DNA of 64,000 nt from Sporosarcina luteola (lineage in GTDB: Bacteria; Bacillota; Bacilli; Bacillales_A; Planococcaceae), in the NCBI RefSeq assembly GCF_023715585.1, contig NZ_JAMBOK010000005.1, positions 62,001 to 126,000 on the forward strand. Direction: 5' to 3'. The translations under genes were made by a program, and so were the position numbers. The notes under the pieces were generated by a model. That model saw nothing but the letters and a program-made list of their open reading frames with translations, was not told where the DNA came from and searched no databases. The stretch's first letter is position 1; the number at the start of each line of letters is the position of its first letter. This document shows positions 24,708 through 33,840 of this stretch, piece after piece.

Positions 24708-26177
24708 TTACCTATTCTCCTTCGATAGCTCTGGAGCTTTTCGCAGCATAGCACCTTTTGAATAGGTCGATTCAAGCGCCGTATAAAGAATGAAGGCTGT
24801 AATGATTCCTACAAACCAAGACATATCATAAAGCGGCTTTAGGACAGGTACTACGTTTCCAATCAGACAAATGACTCCCGCAATTATAGTTGTAATAATC
24901 GCATTCACATTGAAGCCTTTTGTATAATGGTATTTTCCCTTTTCCGCATCATATAAAGCATTCAAGTCAATTTTAGTTTTTGAAATGAGGAAGTACTGGG
25001 CTAGCATGATACCAGTCACCGGAGCCAGGATTCCCCCAATAATATTGAGGAAAGTGAAAATGCTTGTTGCATTTTCCATCAGTTTCCATGGCATGACGAG
25101 AATACCAGTAATTGCTGCAATTATGGCACCCGATTTGAATGTGAGTGTCTTCGGGAATAGGGATGCTAATTGGTAACCTGCCGGTACAATATTTCCCGTT
25201 ACGTTTACAGATAATGTTGTTAAGCAAAGTGTAAGTACGGAAATAGCGATTGCAAATGTCCCGTCAAAACGTGCTACAACATCGAGTACGTTCCAAATTG
25301 GTGTTCCAAAGGCGATTTCCGATCCGACAATGATGGCGATACTTGCAACCGCGAAAAGCAAATAAGTCACAACAAGGCCGACAGTTTGTCCTATCGCTTG
25401 CGTCTTCGTCGATTTTGCAAGCTTCGTGAAATCGGAAGCGTTAACAATCGGTGCTGCCCATGCCGCAACGACTGCCGTTACAGCTGCGATGAAAATAACT
25501 ATTTTATTCCCTGGAACTCCTGTGCCTGTATATGAAAGAATTGGACCGATTCCGCCCGCTAAGTTAATGGCCCAAATTGCCATTCCTCCAAAAACAATAT
25601 ACACAAGCGGCGAGAGGATATTTGTAAACTTCCCTAGGAAAGCCATACCTCCGTAAATTAACGCAATGTTCAACAACCAGAACAGTAAAAATGAAATTAA
25701 CGCCGGCAAAGATAACCCTAGAAAGTTCCAATCTCCGCCTAATGTCAAATATGTCGGCCAAAGCTTACCGATTAGAATTGATAAAGCCTGGCTACCTGCG
25801 TACGTTTGAAATCCGAACCACATAATTGCTGAAATGACTCCCCTTAACACACCCGGAATCATTGCACCTTTCGGACCGTAAGATAAACGCAGCAGCATCG
25901 CAAACGGCAATCCATATTTCGATCCTGCATGACCATTTAGAACAAGCATTGCTGATATGACAATGGAAGCAGCCATGATTGCAGCAAACACTTGGCCGAC
26001 CGACAATCCCAAAGCAAATAGAGCACCGATGGCAATATAGTTTGGAATGTTATGAACAGAACCCATCCAGACCGTCAGGAAATTGCTAATCCCCCATTTC
26101 CGATCTTCTACTTTTGTGGGCAGAACATCTTCACTATATCCTGCACTCTTCATTTTTTCTCTATCAAAAAGAGTCAA
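24708..26177 (-). CDS. NCS1-family allantoin/cytosine-type permease 1
   Basis: This 489-residue permease with about 12 membrane segments belongs to the nucleobase-cation-symport-1 family. The conserved N-terminal stretch WMGSVHNIPNYIAIGALFALGLS and the AIMWFGFQTYAGSQALS segment are typical of allantoin or hydantoin uptake proteins. It is the first gene of an unit with the two allantoinases, which makes allantoin import the likely role. A GGAGG site precedes the start by 9 nt. Upstream lies a region with direct repeats and hairpins (26211-26324). Confidence 0.82.
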   Translation of the reverse strand: MTLFDREKMKSAGYSEDVLPTKVEDRKWGISNFLTVWMGSVHNIPNYIAIGALFALGLSVGQVFAAIMAASIVISAMLVLNGHAGSKYGLPFAMLLRLSYGPKGAMIPGVLRGVISAIMWFGFQTYAGSQALSILIGKLWPTYLTLGGDWNFLGLSLPALISFLLFWLLNIALIYGGMAFLGKFTNILSPLVYIVFGGMAIWAINLAGGIGPILSYTGTGVPGNKIVIFIAAVTAVVAAWAAPIVNASDFTKLAKSTKTQAIGQTVGLVVTYLLFAVASIAIIVGSEIAFGTPIWNVLDVVARFDGTFAIAISVLTLCLTTLSVNVTGNIVPAGYQLASLFPKTLTFKSGAIIAAITGILVMPWKLMENATSIFTFLNIIGGILAPVTGIMLAQYFLISKTKIDLNALYDAEKGKYHYTKGFNVNAIITTIIAGVICLIGNVVPVLKPLYDMSWFVGIITAFILYTALESTYSKGAMLRKAPELSKENR

Positions 26178-26210
26178 AAAAACCCCTCCTTAAAATTTAC
26201 CACTAGTATT

Positions 26211-26324
26211 CGAAACCTACCTATATTGAGGTTCATCGGCAAGGGTTTCGTACCGTTGTCTTCGCCCCAACGAGCTTCACATCTACCGTAGTAGTGGACG
26301 TCCTCATTATACAACCTATATTGA
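26211..26324 (-). promoter_or_regulatory. Repeat- and hairpin-rich leader of permease 1
   Basis: An 11-bp direct repeat, ACCTATATTGA on the plus strand, lies at 26219-26229 and 26314-26324. Between them the minus strand can form short hairpins: CTAC/GTAG around a TACG loop at 26283-26294 and CGTTG/CAACG at 26254-26272. The flanks TATAATGAGG and CCTCAATATA could pair with one mismatch and enclose 90 nt. A competing 7-bp pair (26211-26217 with 26244-26250) would break that helix. It could be a regulatory RNA or paired protein sites; TATAAT within the first flank might instead be a promoter -10. No known riboswitch consensus is recognised. Confidence 0.35.
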
Positions 26325-26438
26325 TATACTTCTTTAGGTCACTTAAACAAAAGAACGATGTTTTATTAGATACAGTGGATAAGGAAGGGTTTAATAATAG
26401 ACACTTTAAATAAACGCTTGTGCAGTTTGAACAAAACA

Positions 26439-26473
26439 ATTGCCTCTTGAAGAGTGATTCTTCAAGAGGCAAT
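26439..26473 (-). terminator. Terminator of NCS1 permease 2
   Basis: ATTGCCTCTTGAAG pairs perfectly with its complement around a 7-nt loop, a 14-bp stem, with AT-rich sequence on both sides. It lies 13 nt after the permease stop codon. Confidence 0.85.
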
Positions 26474-26485
26474 TTATAAGATTCA

Positions 26486-27883
26486 TTATTTCTCGAAAAT
26501 AGTTCCTTTTTTGAAGCTTGAATTTTTAAACGCGTATTTCGACAGAAGATAGTAAGATGTCCCCGCGACGACAAGACCGATGATCCATGCTAGCTCAACC
26601 TCGATGAATGCAGCACCTGCACCGATGAACATTGCGATCAATCCTGCTGGATTATATCCGGCGAATGATCCCTCGTCATTATACAAGTCCGTCATATCCA
26701 CTTTCTGTTTTCGTAAGATATAATAATCAACTAGAAGGATGGAGATAACAGGTCCTAAAAATGCTGAATAGATGAGGATGAACATATTCAACCCTGTAGC
26801 TGACGATTCCTGGATAAGCAACCAAGGAAACGCACCTAAAGCTAGCAATCCTGTAATCGTTACAGAAGCTTTGTATTTCAATTTTGTCAGCAATGTAATG
26901 ACATAGGCCGGCGGAATGATATTCGCCACCATATTTGTTGCAATAACTGCCACTACGATAAAGGCTGACACGAATACGGAAACATAATCATTATTAAGGA
27001 TGATTGGAAGTGCTTGCGCCGGGTTCGTAACTCCTGTTGCAGCTGCCAACATTGCACCAATGACAATAACAAAACCGTATGAAATTGTTATTGGAATAAA
27101 GTATAATGCTCCACGCTTCTTATCACTTAAACCAGTTTTCAGCTCGCGGGAATAGTCCGCAGCACTTACAAAGATTCCTGCATAGTTCCCCAAGAAGACC
27201 ATGATGAGTCCGAAGAACGGCAAGCCCCATGAGCCTTTAGCTTGTACCCATGTTTCAGCAATTTGAGTTGTATGTGAAGTCATAAGGATCCCAAATACAT
27301 ATACGAGCGCTGCCATGAAAACGATCGATGCAACTGTTTCCACCCATTTAATCGCATGGAAACCGAATAATGAAAGGACGATCTGGAATAATTGAAGTCC
27401 GATGAAGCAGACAACAACATTATTGAATGCTCCGTCCGTAACGATTTTCATTATTTCATTCAACGCAGTACCGCCAATCCAGCTTTGAATACCGTACCAG
27501 ACGATGGCAGGTACACCGCGTAATAATGACGAAATGACTTTCCCTTTTATCCCGAAGGACATTCTAAGTTGTACAACGTATGGAATACCTTCACGATAAC
27601 CTAGTCGGTCATTCAATGCGAAGATCGTTGAAATGATCCCAATGGAGATCAATGCTGCCAAGATTGTTTGGAAGATGTTCAATGTTGCCGCTCCTGCGAC
27701 AATTACACTGGCTCCCAATGTCATATTCCCTAAGTTCACCCCGTCGCCAATCCACATGAAGACATAGTCTTTTGGCTTGACGGTCCGATCCTGCTCGGCT
27801 TTCGGATGCAGTGATTCATCTAACGTCGAGTGTTGGTCGCCTTGAATTGCTTTTGTCTCGATAGCTTCATTTATTACTGTCAT
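26486..27883 (-). CDS. NCS1-family allantoin/purine-type permease 2
   Basis: This 465-residue permease of the cytosine/purine/allantoin (NCS1) family is of the PucI type. It has a hydrophilic N-terminus of about 45 residues and then roughly 12 membrane helices; VFMWIGDGVNLGNMTLGAS and ALNEIMKIV are visible. The ATG at 27883 has AAAGGGG about 9 nt upstream; an in-frame extension to 27979 would include the promoter-like TATAAT region and is rejected. It is monocistronic, with its own terminator. It diverges from permease 1 in sequence, so it may import a different ureide or purine. Confidence 0.8.
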   Translation of the reverse strand: MTVINEAIETKAIQGDQHSTLDESLHPKAEQDRTVKPKDYVFMWIGDGVNLGNMTLGASVIVAGAATLNIFQTILAALISIGIISTIFALNDRLGYREGIPYVVQLRMSFGIKGKVISSLLRGVPAIVWYGIQSWIGGTALNEIMKIVTDGAFNNVVVCFIGLQLFQIVLSLFGFHAIKWVETVASIVFMAALVYVFGILMTSHTTQIAETWVQAKGSWGLPFFGLIMVFLGNYAGIFVSAADYSRELKTGLSDKKRGALYFIPITISYGFVIVIGAMLAAATGVTNPAQALPIILNNDYVSVFVSAFIVVAVIATNMVANIIPPAYVITLLTKLKYKASVTITGLLALGAFPWLLIQESSATGLNMFILIYSAFLGPVISILLVDYYILRKQKVDMTDLYNDEGSFAGYNPAGLIAMFIGAGAAFIEVELAWIIGLVVAGTSYYLLSKYAFKNSSFKKGTIFEK

Positions 27884-28177
27884 ATCAACTGCCCCTTTCA
27901 ATGCTGTATTTTCAACTGCATTTAGTTTGTATTTGGCTGATAAAAGTTTTACTTCTAAAACATTTTCATCGTGCACCACTTATTATACATAGCTTTGTGG
28001 TTCCGGTCTTTATGTCTAGTAACCAAAATGCACAACCCCTCGCTATGTACTGTGCATAAGGTTTTTACGATAATCGCTAATTCGGCCAAACCTTTGTGCA
28101 TGTTGAACAATGAATTAAGGACGTTTTTGTCTACCTTCTGGAATTCATTGGTATAGGAGCCAAAAGACCGAATCAAC

Positions 28178-28223
28178 GAAAAGGAAGAACAATCCCGCTA
28201 TAAGGGGGATGTTCTTCCTTTTC
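28178..28223. terminator. Orphan bidirectional hairpin
   Basis: GAAAAGGAAGAACA pairs with its exact complement around an 18-nt loop and has T runs on both strands. No gene ends here: the gap 27884-28347 holds no ORF I can support. It may insulate permease 2 from the coat genes or terminate a small RNA from this gap. Confidence 0.6.
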
Positions 28224-28347
28224 ATTTCATACGTTGCTCTCTACATCATGATTCCCTATGTATTTTTCCTGTTGTATGTATAGATGCCCGGCTACTAAGG
28301 TTTCGCGGGAGTATACATATTTGTAAGTGCAAAAGGAGGTGATTTGA

Positions 28348-28662
28348 GTGGAAGACAAAAATAACCGCGAACAATTATATGGACTGTCGAGCCAGTTAAT
28401 GGAACTGTTTGTAGCTGATGTATTCTCCAAACACAAAATCGATATCGATGAAGCTAAACAACGCATGACAGTTGAGCAACGTGAAGGATTGAAGCAGACA
28501 GTTGAACAGCTAAAAACTCAAGTAGACGACTTTTTGGCATCGAAAGCCGTTCGGAAAGTAACCGATTCACAGGAAAAAACAGACGGACAAGCGCCCCATC
28601 CGCTACGAGATGCATTCCTACAAAAGAAACAACAGAAGGAAAATAAAAAACAACAAGAATAG
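28348..28662 (+). CDS. Spore coat protein CotW-like
   Basis: This hydrophilic 104-residue protein has an amphipathic centre (LMELFVADVFSKHKI followed by an EQREGLKQTVEQLKTQ helix) and a Lys/Gln-rich tail. Length, the FSKH segment and the location immediately before a CotX-type gene resemble CotW of the B. subtilis cotVWXYZ cluster. It starts with GTG after an optimal AAAGGAGGTGA site. Expected role is assembly of the insoluble outer coat or crust. The identification is from pattern and synteny and similarity is modest. Confidence 0.55.
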   Translation: MEDKNNREQLYGLSSQLMELFVADVFSKHKIDIDEAKQRMTVEQREGLKQTVEQLKTQVDDFLASKAVRKVTDSQEKTDGQAPHPLRDAFLQKKQQKENKKQQE

Positions 28663-28725
28663 ATGATTTGTCCAACTCAAAAACTTTCCTGCACATGTAA
28701 TAGGAAGAGAGAGGAGGGAAATTTA

Positions 28726-29214
28726 ATGGACTATGACAATGACTATGAATATTATTCACGTGAAGAAGACAGATGCCGAGACAGATGGTCTGCATTAGAT
28801 GATGATGCAACGCACCCGCTCGCTACTCGCAGAAACGAAAGAAGAAATACAGGGGCAGATGCGGAGTTGGATTCCAATATCGATCAGCTTTCCAACGAAC
28901 TAATCGTCATCCGTGATTCTGCAAATGTCACAGTCAGCACGACTGACACGCAAGTTGCCGTGTCCTTACAAGCTGCACTCCAAGTGGCGATTGCAATCGT
29001 CATCAATATCTCGATTGCAGATGCTACAAGAGCGGAACGCGTGACTACAGAACTACTGGAGCGAGCACAAATCCGGCAGACGAATCGCCAAAGACTTATC
29101 ATCGTCAACTCCCGTGATGTCGAGGTGACAACGGTAGATACTGATGTAGCGATTTCCTTGCAGCTGTTGCTACAAATCCTCTTGGCGCTAATCGTACAAC
29201 TGGAAATTCTATAA
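28726..29214 (+). CDS. Spore coat protein CotX/CotV-family
   Basis: This 162-residue protein has a charged N-terminal third (many Asp, Tyr, Glu and Arg) followed by two copies of a CotX repeat: IVIRDSANVTVSTTDTQVAVSLQAALQ-type and IVNSRDVEVTTVDTDVAISLQLLLQ-type halves. The duplicated alternating strand-helix unit is the CotX/CotV signature. The start at 28726 has GGAGGG upstream; the in-frame 28663 start is rejected. It is 63 bp behind the CotW-like gene and ends at a strong terminator. Likely mother-cell expressed, but I could not fix a sigma-K promoter. Confidence 0.78.
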   Translation: MDYDNDYEYYSREEDRCRDRWSALDDDATHPLATRRNERRNTGADAELDSNIDQLSNELIVIRDSANVTVSTTDTQVAVSLQAALQVAIAIVINISIADATRAERVTTELLERAQIRQTNRQRLIIVNSRDVEVTTVDTDVAISLQLLLQILLALIVQLEIL

Positions 29215-29244
29215 TGCCAAGAGAATAAGTAGTTCTCTACACTG

Positions 29245-29279
29245 ACCGCCCCCGCGACTCCCAAGTTGACGGGGGCGGT
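29245..29279 (+). terminator. Terminator of the coat gene pair
   Basis: ACCGCCCCCG pairs with CGGGGGCGGT around a 15-nt loop, followed by TGTCTG. It is a very GC-rich stem 30 nt after the CotX stop codon. Confidence 0.75.
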
Positions 29280-29417
29280 TGTCTGCAAGGAAACCCCTTT
29301 AGCCTAAAATATGCAGTGACCTGTATGTTTGTTACGAATCCGTCACGCATCTTTTAAAAAGAGGTATTTCTGTACATTGTCGCGAAACTACTAGTTATAA
29401 GGAGAGGAGGAACTAGA

Positions 29418-31490
29418 ATGAAACCACCTATAGCAAAGCGGATTCCCCATCCCCATGAATTGCATGGCGATGTACGCGAAGACGACTATTATTGGCTGAA
29501 GGATCGTACTAACCCGGAGGTCATTAATTATCTTGAAGAAGAAAATCGGTATTATGACGACATCATGCGCCCCATGGAGGAACTAACGGACCTAATTTAT
29601 CAAAGCATGGTTGACCGTGTTCCCGATTCGGAAGTGAAAGTTCCTGTACAGCATGGACAATACTACTACTATTCACGTTTGGAAAAGGACAAGCAATACC
29701 CGATCTATGCACGCAAACGGGCGGCAAGCCGCGAACTTTTAAACGATGCATCGGAGGAAGTGGTGCTCGATCTGAATGTATTGGCCGAGGGCAGTGACTA
29801 TTTAAGCGTGACGGTGCAGCGTATGAGTACCGATCACAACCGCCTGGCCTATTTGGAGAACCGTGATGGAACCGACCGTTATACTATCTATATAAAGGAC
29901 ATGGAAACGGGCGAGCTTCTGTCCGACCGGATTCCTGATGTGTTTTTATACGGAAGCATGGAATGGAGCCGCTCTGGCGACTATATTTTCTACATTACTG
30001 TTGATGACAATCAACGCCCTTGTAAATTATGGAGGCATCGAGTAGGCAGTGACGTGGGGAACGATGAGCTTGTCTATGAAGAAAAAGACGAGACATTTAC
30101 ACTTTACGTGTCTAAATCGCAAAGCGGGAAGTTTATTTTTGTTTATTCACATTCGAAAACGTCAAGTGAAATCCGCATGGTGGATGCAGATGCCCCTTCC
30201 TCCCCTCTGCAACTACTGGATGCGCGGCGAGACGGGATTCTCTATGATGTCGAGCATTGGGGGGAGGATCTGCTCATACTGACAAACGAAAATGCGCTGA
30301 ACTTCCAACTGCTCCGTTGTCCACTTGACGACATCAGTTCACGGGTGAATGTCGTTGCGTATAACGATCAGCGGTATCTTCAAGGGATGTATCCGTTTCG
30401 CGATAAGCTGCTTGTCGCAGGCCGGGAGAACGGGTTGACGCAGATTTGGATAGTGCAGGACGGTGAGATGAGTCCGCTTGTATGGGATGAGCCCCTTTAT
30501 ACAGTATCGGTTTTATCCGACCAAGGCTACGAGACAGAGGAAGTGCTGCTTCAATACGAGTCGCTGCTTACGCCAAAAACGACGTACGGGCTGAACTTGT
30601 CTACTGGAGAGAAGCGTCAATTGCAAGTGGCACCCGTCAGTGGAGAATTTGACCGTTCAAGCTATCGCCAAAAGCAATTATGGGCAGTTGCCGAGGATGG
30701 CGTCAATGTTCCGATGACCGTTGTCTATCAGGAAGGTGCGCTCGATGAAGGGCCAGCGCCATTGATTCTATCTGGATATGGCTCCTATGGTGCAAACAGC
30801 GATCCGCATTTCGATCCGTATCGTCTCCCGCTCTTGGACAAGGGTGTCGTATTTGTCACAGCGCAAGTGCGCGGCGGTTCCGAAATGGGACGAAGTTGGT
30901 ATGAAGATGGGAAGATGGAACATAAACGAAATACATTTACGGATTTTATTGCCGCAGCGAAGCATCTTATTGAGCAAGGATATACAACACCGAATCGAAT
31001 GGCGGCTCGCGGAGGCAGTGCGGGAGGCTTGCTCGTTGGAGCAGTGGCAAATCTGGCCGGCAATTTATTCAAGGTTGTCGTTCCTGCCGTGCCGTTCGTT
31101 GACGTCGTTACGACGATGCTCGACACGACCATTCCCCTAACTACATTGGAATGGGATGAATGGGGCAATCCTCAAAATCACGAGGATTATTTCTATATGA
31201 AGTCCTATAGCCCCTATGACAATGTGGAAGCGAAAGACTATCCGCATATGTATATTACAACCGGCTTGAATGATCCGCGTGTCGGATACTGGGAACCGGC
31301 GAAGTGGGTTGCACGCCTGAGAGCATTGAAAACCGATGACAATGTCATTGTGTTTAAAACGAATATGGGTGCAGGACATTTCGGCAAGTCAGGCCGCTTC
31401 AACCACTTGAAGGAAGCCGCGGAATGCTATGCATTTGTACTTGAGAAGCTTGGTGTTGGTGCTGAACTAACACTTCCAACCTCCCGATAA
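29418..31490 (+). CDS. Oligopeptidase B (S9A prolyl oligopeptidase family)
   Basis: This 690-residue cytosolic serine peptidase cleaves short peptides after basic residues. It has an N-terminal beta-propeller of about 400 residues, then an alpha/beta-hydrolase domain. The nucleophile is in GGSAGGLLVG (near residue 534), the aspartate in TGLNDPRVGYWEP and the histidine in GAGHFGKSGRF. The length and PYSPYDNV segment fit oligopeptidase B well. GGAGAGGAGG precedes the ATG. The stop codon lies in the loop of its own terminator. Confidence 0.9.
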   Translation: MKPPIAKRIPHPHELHGDVREDDYYWLKDRTNPEVINYLEEENRYYDDIMRPMEELTDLIYQSMVDRVPDSEVKVPVQHGQYYYYSRLEKDKQYPIYARKRAASRELLNDASEEVVLDLNVLAEGSDYLSVTVQRMSTDHNRLAYLENRDGTDRYTIYIKDMETGELLSDRIPDVFLYGSMEWSRSGDYIFYITVDDNQRPCKLWRHRVGSDVGNDELVYEEKDETFTLYVSKSQSGKFIFVYSHSKTSSEIRMVDADAPSSPLQLLDARRDGILYDVEHWGEDLLILTNENALNFQLLRCPLDDISSRVNVVAYNDQRYLQGMYPFRDKLLVAGRENGLTQIWIVQDGEMSPLVWDEPLYTVSVLSDQGYETEEVLLQYESLLTPKTTYGLNLSTGEKRQLQVAPVSGEFDRSSYRQKQLWAVAEDGVNVPMTVVYQEGALDEGPAPLILSGYGSYGANSDPHFDPYRLPLLDKGVVFVTAQVRGGSEMGRSWYEDGKMEHKRNTFTDFIAAAKHLIEQGYTTPNRMAARGGSAGGLLVGAVANLAGNLFKVVVPAVPFVDVVTTMLDTTIPLTTLEWDEWGNPQNHEDYFYMKSYSPYDNVEAKDYPHMYITTGLNDPRVGYWEPAKWVARLRALKTDDNVIVFKTNMGAGHFGKSGRFNHLKEAAECYAFVLEKLGVGAELTLPTSR

Positions 31491-31505
31491 TTCGGGAGGT
31501 TTTTT
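31479..31505 (+). terminator. Terminator overlapping the oligopeptidase stop codon
   Basis: ACCTCCCGA pairs with TCGGGAGGT with a short loop that contains the TAA stop at 31488-31490, followed by T6. Confidence 0.85.
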
Positions 31506-31558
31506 GATGTCTGTCACTCCTGCATTTTGACTATACTGTCGTTCGAGGAGTGATGGAT

Positions 31559-32740
31559 GTGTATAAATTATTGTCACATAATGATCTGGACGGCGTGGGA
31601 TGCGGAATTCTAGCGAAAATAGCATTTGGAAAGCAGGTTAACGTGCGCTACAATTCCGTTTCCGGTCTTGATCGCGAAGTGGAATGGTTTCTTGAGAATG
31701 AAGATAAGGATACATTTTTGTTTATTACCGATTTATCGGTAAGTGGGGAAAACGAAAAGAGACTTGAGTCGTTTTATCAAGACGGCGGGAAGATACAATT
31801 GCTGGATCACCATAAGACAGCTTTGCATTTTAATGACTATGAGTGGGGCCATGTCGTGGTGGAGGATGAAGAAGGAAAATCAACTTCAGCGACTTCCTTA
31901 TTTTATGAATACTTGGTGACACATCAACTAATAGAGCCATCAGATGCGATTGCCGAATTTGTCGAGCTCGTCAGGCAGTATGATACATGGGAATGGGAGA
32001 AAAATAATAATCAGAATGCACAACGGCTCAACGCTCTCTTTTTCCTACTCTCCATTGATGAATTTGAAGAAAAGATGATCGAGCGACTGCTTTCTAATGA
32101 CCACTTTCACTTTGATGAATTCGAAAAGAAATTACTCGATATGGAAGAAGATAAAATCGAACGCTATATTCGCCGGAAGAGGCGAGGACTCGTCCAGATG
32201 CAAGCGGACAACCTTTTTGCGGGAGTCGTATATGCGGAATCCTACCATTCAGAGCTGGGAAATGAACTTGGCAAAGAATACCCTCATCTTGATTACATCG
32301 CCATCTTAAACATGAGCGGGAAACGAGTCGGTTTTCGAACAATCCATAATCATGTTGATGTATCTGAAGTTGCCGGGCAATTCGGCGGAGGCGGGCATGC
32401 AAAAGCTTCAGGATGCTCAATGACCAAGGATGCTTTTCAAAAATTTGTGTTGGACACGTTCCACTTAGAGCCATTGCGGGAAGATGCACGACGAAATCGC
32501 TATAACGTCAAACACTCCTTGTTTGGTTCCCTCTATAAAAACCGAATGGAAGACAGCTTTTTCCTCTACCCGGAAAATGATCAGGCATGGGCCATTAAAC
32601 AAAATAACATAAAACTGGAACAGACCTTTACAAGTTTCGAGGAAGCGGAACGTTTCCTCAAAAGAAACTACGAAGCATGGCTCGTACGGGACGATGCTTT
32701 CGTCAATTACTTAATGGAAGAGATAAAAAGTAATCAATAG
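31559..32740 (+). CDS. DHH-family phosphoesterase
   Basis: This protein of about 393 residues has N-terminal DHH domain motifs SHNDLDGVGCG, a TDLS aspartate and LLDHHKTA, and a C-terminal DHHA1 domain ending in the GGGGHAKASG signature. The family includes oligoribonuclease NrnA- and exopolyphosphatase-type enzymes; the exact substrate is not clear. Possible starts are 31550 (GTG), 31553 (ATG) and 31559 (GTG). I chose 31559 because GAGGAG then sits 8 nt upstream. Repeat copy C begins right after the stop codon, and a decayed paralogue of the last 140 codons lies at 47745. Confidence 0.85.
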   Translation: MYKLLSHNDLDGVGCGILAKIAFGKQVNVRYNSVSGLDREVEWFLENEDKDTFLFITDLSVSGENEKRLESFYQDGGKIQLLDHHKTALHFNDYEWGHVVVEDEEGKSTSATSLFYEYLVTHQLIEPSDAIAEFVELVRQYDTWEWEKNNNQNAQRLNALFFLLSIDEFEEKMIERLLSNDHFHFDEFEKKLLDMEEDKIERYIRRKRRGLVQMQADNLFAGVVYAESYHSELGNELGKEYPHLDYIAILNMSGKRVGFRTIHNHVDVSEVAGQFGGGGHAKASGCSMTKDAFQKFVLDTFHLEPLREDARRNRYNVKHSLFGSLYKNRMEDSFFLYPENDQAWAIKQNNIKLEQTFTSFEEAERFLKRNYEAWLVRDDAFVNYLMEEIKSNQ

Positions 32741-32916
32741 AGGTGCCAAAAATAGAGGTGCCTAAATAGAGGTGCCTGTGCAGCAAACTATTCTGACTAT
32801 GCACTACAATTGAATAAATTAATTCAGAAATCCATTCATGTCACTGTTTGCAATTTGAATCTGTACATTTTTATTCATTTTATCGAATTGTCATAAATGT
32901 GTGCTGCACAGGCACC
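32737..32916. repeat. GGTGCCTGTGCA-ended repeat, copy C
   Basis: The element spans 32771-32916 (146 bp), from GGTGCCTGTGCAGC to TGCACAGGCACC, with the conserved inner blocks GACTATGCACTACAATTGAA and GAATTGTCATAAATG. The left junction is present three times: AATAGAGGTGCC beginning near 32737, 32752 and 32766, each containing the same TAG that ends the DHH gene. The centre carries no strong hairpin. Confidence 0.9.
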
Positions 32917-32935
32917 CGAAAGATTCTGTCAAATG

Positions 32936-32967
32936 AAAAGCGACCTCTCGTAGATGAGGTCGCTTTT
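32936..32967. terminator. Terminator of 3-hydroxybutyrate dehydrogenase gene
   Basis: AAAAGCGACCTC pairs with GAGGTCGCTTTT around an 8-nt loop, with T runs on both strands. It touches the dehydrogenase stop codon on the minus strand and could also end read-through from repeat copy C. Confidence 0.85.
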
Positions 32968-32968
32968 T

Positions 32969-33736
32969 TTATTGAACTGTATATCCGCCATCCAGCACGA
33001 CCGCTTGGCCGGTCATGCCTCTTGCTGCATCGCTCGCAAGGAATAATGTCAGATCGGCGATTTCCTTAACATCTAAAAGTCGCTTCTGAGGCACTAATGG
33101 ATAGATGACTTCCTCGAGTACGGCTTCAAGCGGCACATTGCGAGTTGTCGCCAAGTCTTGGAGCTGATTGCGCACTAATGGCGTGTCAACATAGCCCGGA
33201 CAGATTGCGTTCACTGTAATCCCATCTGCAGCCGTTTCCAAAGCCGCCACTTTCGTCAAGCCGATGACGCCATGCTTGGCTGAGTTATACGCCGCTTTCC
33301 CTGCGAAACCGACAAGCCCATTAATGGAAGCCATATTCAGGATACGTCCGAAACCATTTTTTCTCATATGCGGCAATACGAGTTTTGTTGCAATAAATGG
33401 CGCTGTGAGCATGATTTTAACGAGCAATTCGAACCGCTCTGTCGGAAAGTCCTCGAGCATTGCAACATGCTGCATCCCTGCATTATTGATGAGAATATCA
33501 ATTCTTCCAAAATGATCAATCGCTTCATTTATCGCCTTTTCTAAGTCTGCTTCAGACGTGACATCGCATTTGATGCCAATCGCGTCCCCGCTAAGTCTAT
33601 GGGCAGCAGCCTGCACTTTTTCCTCATTGATATCGGAAAGTACAACCTTAGCACCGGCTTCAGAAAATGCTTGGGCAATTTCAAAACCGATCCCTTGCGC
33701 TGCTCCTGTAATAAATAAAACTTTTCCTTCTACCAT
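32969..33736 (-). CDS. 3-hydroxybutyrate dehydrogenase (SDR family)
   Basis: This 255-residue short-chain dehydrogenase has the nucleotide loop TGAAQGIG at residues 11-18, NNAGMQH, the catalytic Ser-Tyr-Lys set (NMASINGLVG and YNSAKHG) and a C-terminal GGYTVQ. The close match to 3-hydroxybutyrate dehydrogenase comes from the GFVDTPLV-type segment (GYVDTPLV), the VLEEVIYPLVPQKRLLDV stretch and the 255-residue length. It would interconvert (R)-3-hydroxybutyrate and acetoacetate. The start at 33736 is 6 nt from GGAGGG; an upstream in-frame extension is rejected. It is co-oriented with and 104 bp behind the GntP-like permease. Confidence 0.82.
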   Translation of the reverse strand: MVEGKVLFITGAAQGIGFEIAQAFSEAGAKVVLSDINEEKVQAAAHRLSGDAIGIKCDVTSEADLEKAINEAIDHFGRIDILINNAGMQHVAMLEDFPTERFELLVKIMLTAPFIATKLVLPHMRKNGFGRILNMASINGLVGFAGKAAYNSAKHGVIGLTKVAALETAADGITVNAICPGYVDTPLVRNQLQDLATTRNVPLEAVLEEVIYPLVPQKRLLDVKEIADLTLFLASDAARGMTGQAVVLDGGYTVQ

Positions 33737-33840
33737 GCGAAACCCTCCTGAGACAAAAATACGGGGCGCCAAACGCGATGTGCCTAAGGCGCCCAATGAG
33801 TAAACTGTCATCCAGTTGTTAATCTATACTACAAAACCGG

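Noticed and set aside
26211..26324. A purine or guanidine riboswitch upstream of the NCS1 permease.
   Set aside because: The conserved core bases of those classes are not present; only a generic hairpin-rich region can be supported.
28663..28725. N-terminal extension of the CotX-like gene.
   Set aside because: The extension lacks coat-like composition, and the ATG at 28726 has a clear GGAGGG upstream.
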